Assembly: GCF_000590555.1 (NCBI RefSeq)
Contig: NC_022198.1
Coordinates: 372,001 to 436,000 of the forward strand
Direction of reading: 5' to 3'
Length of the DNA: 64,000 bases
Source of the DNA: Corynebacterium argentoratense DSM 44202
GTDB lineage: Bacteria > Actinomycetota > Actinomycetes > Mycobacteriales > Mycobacteriaceae
This document shows positions 61,876-64,000 of this stretch, piece after piece. The first letter of the stretch is position 1, and the number at the start of each line of letters is the position of its first letter. The notes under the pieces were generated by a model, which did no database searches, was not told the DNA's origin, and saw only the letters and a list, made by a program, of their open reading frames with translations. The translations under genes were made by a program, and so were the position numbers.

Positions 61876-61916
61876 GACCACGTAGAGACCACGTTTCGGA
61901 CCACGCAAGACCACGT
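61876..61916. repeat. Four phased GACCACG repeats before the integrase
   Basis: GACCACGT or GACCACGC occurs at 61876, 61887, 61899 and 61909, spaced 11, 12 and 10 bp, that is, about once per helical turn and all in the same direction. The last copy ends 66 bp before the integrase ATG. Such spacing suggests cooperative protein binding, for example arm-type integrase sites or a repressor. Confidence 0.8.
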
Positions 61917-61982
61917 GGACACTGTGCAATGTGCATTCTCTTGGCTGGCTTCCTGCCCTGCATCCACCCTTGGGGAGTGTTC

Positions 61983-63149
61983 ATGCCACGCCGTCGATCA
62001 TTCGGAACTATTAGCGAGCTACCGTCTGGGCGCTATCGCGCGCGCTACGTCGGCCCGGATGGGGTCAAGCATTCCGGCCCGCATCCTTTCTACGACTACG
62101 GCGAGGCCCGCGCGTGGCTGAACACCGAGGAGCGCCTTCTGGAGAAAGGGGAGTGGGCGTCACCGAAGCAGCGAGCCGCGCAGAAGGAACTCGAGGAGAT
62201 GGCGGACATTACCGTCGGCCAGTGGCTACAGCAGTGGCTGGAGATCCAGTCACGCGCGTTGAAGCCTTCGACGATGCAGAACTATCGCGCGGCGCTGGAC
62301 CGCAGGGTGTTCAAAGCACCTGGGGCTGCGAAGAACTTTCAACACCTCCCGCTGGCGAGTCTGACGCGTGGCCAGGTTATGCGTTGGTGGGATGCTCTGG
62401 AGGCTACCTATGGGCGCCAGCAAGAAAACCACTCGGCGTTGCGCCGTCTATCGACCGCGCTGAAAGCTGCCGTGGAACGCGAGTTGCTGCCGATTAATCC
62501 TGCTGCACGGCTGGGCATTAAGCGCCCGAAGTCGGAACGCAAGGAACTGCCGACCTATGAGACGATGCGAGCGATCGTTGATGAGCTGGAGCCGCGGCAC
62601 CGCATTATCGGTGTTCTGACCTTCTTCCACGGTCTGCGTATCGGGGAGGTCCTGGCCTTGCGTCGCATGGACATCGATGTCACTGGCGACCAGGCTGTGG
62701 TGCATGTGCGCGGCAGTGCCTACCGCGACAACGCCGGTGGTGGGATGGTGCGCCTTGAAACTCCGAAGACGGACGCCGGCGTCCGCGACGTTCCGGTGTT
62801 CCCTGAGTTCGTTCCGATGATTAAAGAGCACTTGGAGAAGTTCGCGCCGAAACCCGCCGACGCGCAGATCTGCGTGACCGCCTTGGGCAAGGTGGTGATG
62901 GACACCAGTTACCGGTGTCGGTTGGCCACAGCCAAGAAGCGTGCGGGTGTGGAGGGCAAGATTTCGCCGCATTATGGGCGGGTGTGGTTGATTACGACGC
63001 TGGCGGAGGCGGGTATGCCGATTCCTGCGATTGGTCGGATGTTGGGGCAGGTGGATTTGAAGACGATTACGGAGATCTATCTGCGGGCGACGGAGCAGCG
63101 CACGGAGGAGGTGTTGGACAGGGTTAACGCCTCCTTCCGCGCGGGCTAG
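61983..63149 (+). CDS. Tyrosine-type phage integrase
   Basis: A 388-residue integrase. N-terminal arm-binding AP2-like domain (about 1-60, SGRYRARYVGPDG), core-binding SAM-like domain (about 75-165), then the catalytic domain with Arg near 219 (HGLRIGEVLALR), H330-X2-R333 (SPHYGR) and the Tyr in ITEIYLR. The usual LGH motif is LGQ here. Its place 225 bp after ssrA fits insertion at the tmRNA 3' end. GGGGAG precedes the ATG. It and the next gene are the left end of a prophage or island leaving the window. Confidence 0.92.
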   Translation: MPRRRSFGTISELPSGRYRARYVGPDGVKHSGPHPFYDYGEARAWLNTEERLLEKGEWASPKQRAAQKELEEMADITVGQWLQQWLEIQSRALKPSTMQNYRAALDRRVFKAPGAAKNFQHLPLASLTRGQVMRWWDALEATYGRQQENHSALRRLSTALKAAVERELLPINPAARLGIKRPKSERKELPTYETMRAIVDELEPRHRIIGVLTFFHGLRIGEVLALRRMDIDVTGDQAVVHVRGSAYRDNAGGGMVRLETPKTDAGVRDVPVFPEFVPMIKEHLEKFAPKPADAQICVTALGKVVMDTSYRCRLATAKKRAGVEGKISPHYGRVWLITTLAEAGMPIPAIGRMLGQVDLKTITEIYLRATEQRTEEVLDRVNASFRAG

Positions 63150-63997
63150 GCCCCGATGCGTTCTGCTAGCCGATGGGCATGCTCAGGTATTGCCAGTGCA
63201 GGGATTACCCGTGTGCGTTCGTCAGCCCATCGCGTGGAGTAACTATCGGCCAGTTCCATCGCTTTATTGCGGTCTGCGTGGGGGATCGTAAAAAATACAG
63301 CAATTTCCACGTCATTGCCGATCGTGTGGTGCTCGCCATTGTGGATGTATGTTGCACCATTCGTTCGGAGCTCTTGTATTCGCTGGGTCAAGGCGTCCGC
63401 TGTTCGTACCAGGTCTTCATCGGTACCGAAGATCTGAGTCTGGCTGATCTCTTCGACGCCGTACTCAGACTGAACAGCAAAGTCGAAGCTCCGGTCTATT
63501 CCAGCAATATTTAGGCGCGGGCGCTTCGCCAGAACTGCAGGAATCCCCCGATAAGCTCGGCGCACTTCACCGCGCAGCTTCTCTCGCGGAGACTGCTTGC
63601 GAGGCTTGGACGACAGCCCGATGAGGTCTTCGAAGAGGATGTCCAAGCAAGCATCAACACTATCGGCATCCATCACGCTGGGAGGTGATATTCGGACGGT
63701 GCCGTTCCAATGCTTCTCGATAACGGCAAGGTATCCAGGGGCGCTTAATTCGGGTTCGGAGAATCCGAGCTGTGTCGCCAAGGGCTGGGCTTTGTTCAGT
63801 GCTTGCGATAGCTCCTGCGCGATGGAATGAACATAGGGTTGGATTCCGAGAACCTCAAGCCTGCGGTAGGCGTGTCCGTTGAGAAAACGGGAGCGGATCT
63901 GCTGGGTGCTTGGATCCTCTGCGATGATGCCGATGCCTACCGAAGTGACCGACCATGGAGACGGACGTGCGGTGACAACGCGGTACTTGATTAGCAT
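63146..63997 (-). CDS. Hypothetical mobile-element protein (DUF3037-like start)
   Basis: A 283-residue protein that I do not firmly recognise. The opening MLIKYRVVTARPSPW...VGIGIIAEDP resembles DUF3037-type proteins; the rest has a PREKLRGEVRRAYRGIP basic patch and an ENDING VEIAVFFTIPHADRNKAMEL segment. No membrane helix or signal. Its stop codon and that of the integrase share the bases CTAG, so the two genes converge with a 4-bp overlap. The ATG is 3 bp from the right edge, so its promoter is not visible. Confidence 0.6.
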   Translation of the reverse strand: MLIKYRVVTARPSPWSVTSVGIGIIAEDPSTQQIRSRFLNGHAYRRLEVLGIQPYVHSIAQELSQALNKAQPLATQLGFSEPELSAPGYLAVIEKHWNGTVRISPPSVMDADSVDACLDILFEDLIGLSSKPRKQSPREKLRGEVRRAYRGIPAVLAKRPRLNIAGIDRSFDFAVQSEYGVEEISQTQIFGTDEDLVRTADALTQRIQELRTNGATYIHNGEHHTIGNDVEIAVFFTIPHADRNKAMELADSYSTRWADERTRVIPALAIPEHAHRLAERIGA

Positions 63998-64000
63998 CTT

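Overview
The window is Corynebacterium chromosomal DNA, of medium-high G+C and with many GTG/TTG starts. Three things support this: gene order over most of 1-34 kb that matches the Mycobacterium tuberculosis block Rv3231c to Rv3193c (transcribed in a different arrangement), a hisN/IMPase/prfB/ftsE/ftsX/smpB/ssrA block as in C. glutamicum, and a SigH/RshA/WhiB-type (WhcE) stress module. The species cannot be named from the sequence alone.

Layout. 1-3.2 kb: DUF6912 protein, then a ferredoxin-reductase-like electron donor and a DesA3-type acyl desaturase behind a palindromic operator. 3.2-7 kb: minus-strand aroA-rsgA-ClC channel operon. 7-9.4 kb: small membrane protein, YbaK deacylase, sigH-rshA, the 24-residue ribosomal protein bL37 and whcE. 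10-15 kb: beta-propeller protein, RhlE helicase, DUF3107, a DUF3152 metalloprotease-like protein and a TIGR02569 protein. 15-26 kb: DNA-repair block adnA-adnB-K+ channel-NUDIX-uvrD2. 25.7-34.3 kb: cyclodehydratase-like protein, DUF2342 zincin, Lon-like PDZ protease, lipoprotein, PPA1309 protein and the large UPF0182 membrane protein.

34.3-50.5 kb is an accessory and decayed region. It starts with an internally deleted IS3 scar, an acyltransferase-like membrane protein, a membrane-anchored trypsin-like protease and an ISL3 scar. Then comes an island in which a complete type I restriction-modification operon (hsdM-hsdS-hsdR-resolvase) lies between the N-terminal and C-terminal remnants of one MmeI-type (type IIG) methyltransferase/nuclease gene whose catalytic middle is missing. 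A remnant of a large serine recombinase, a perfect 20-bp inverted repeat, a DUF4192 fragment and a second, 5'-truncated resolvase lie around it. The region ends at an initiator tRNA-Met gene and about 0.8 kb of decayed sequence.

50.7-54.5 kb: a methylmalonyl-CoA carboxyltransferase (transcarboxylase) operon, 5S-12S-small subunit-biotin carrier, preceded by two related palindromes. 54.7-61.8 kb: secreted S1-type protease, hisN and a second IMPase, prfB, an AbgT transporter pseudogene, ftsEX, smpB and tmRNA. From 61.8 kb a tyrosine-integrase element sits at the 3' end of ssrA and runs off the right edge.

The main candidates for new biology are: (1) the type I system nested in a gutted type IIG gene; (2) an 11-mer ATGACGYCGCG found about 18 times in the core DNA and not seen across the 34.3-50 kb accessory region; (3) an AdnA motor without its Walker A lysine, together with an abrupt change of strand composition inside adnA; (4) helically phased GACCACG repeats before the integrase. 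Many starts have a -10 hexamer only 6-9 nt upstream, so leaderless transcripts are probably common here.
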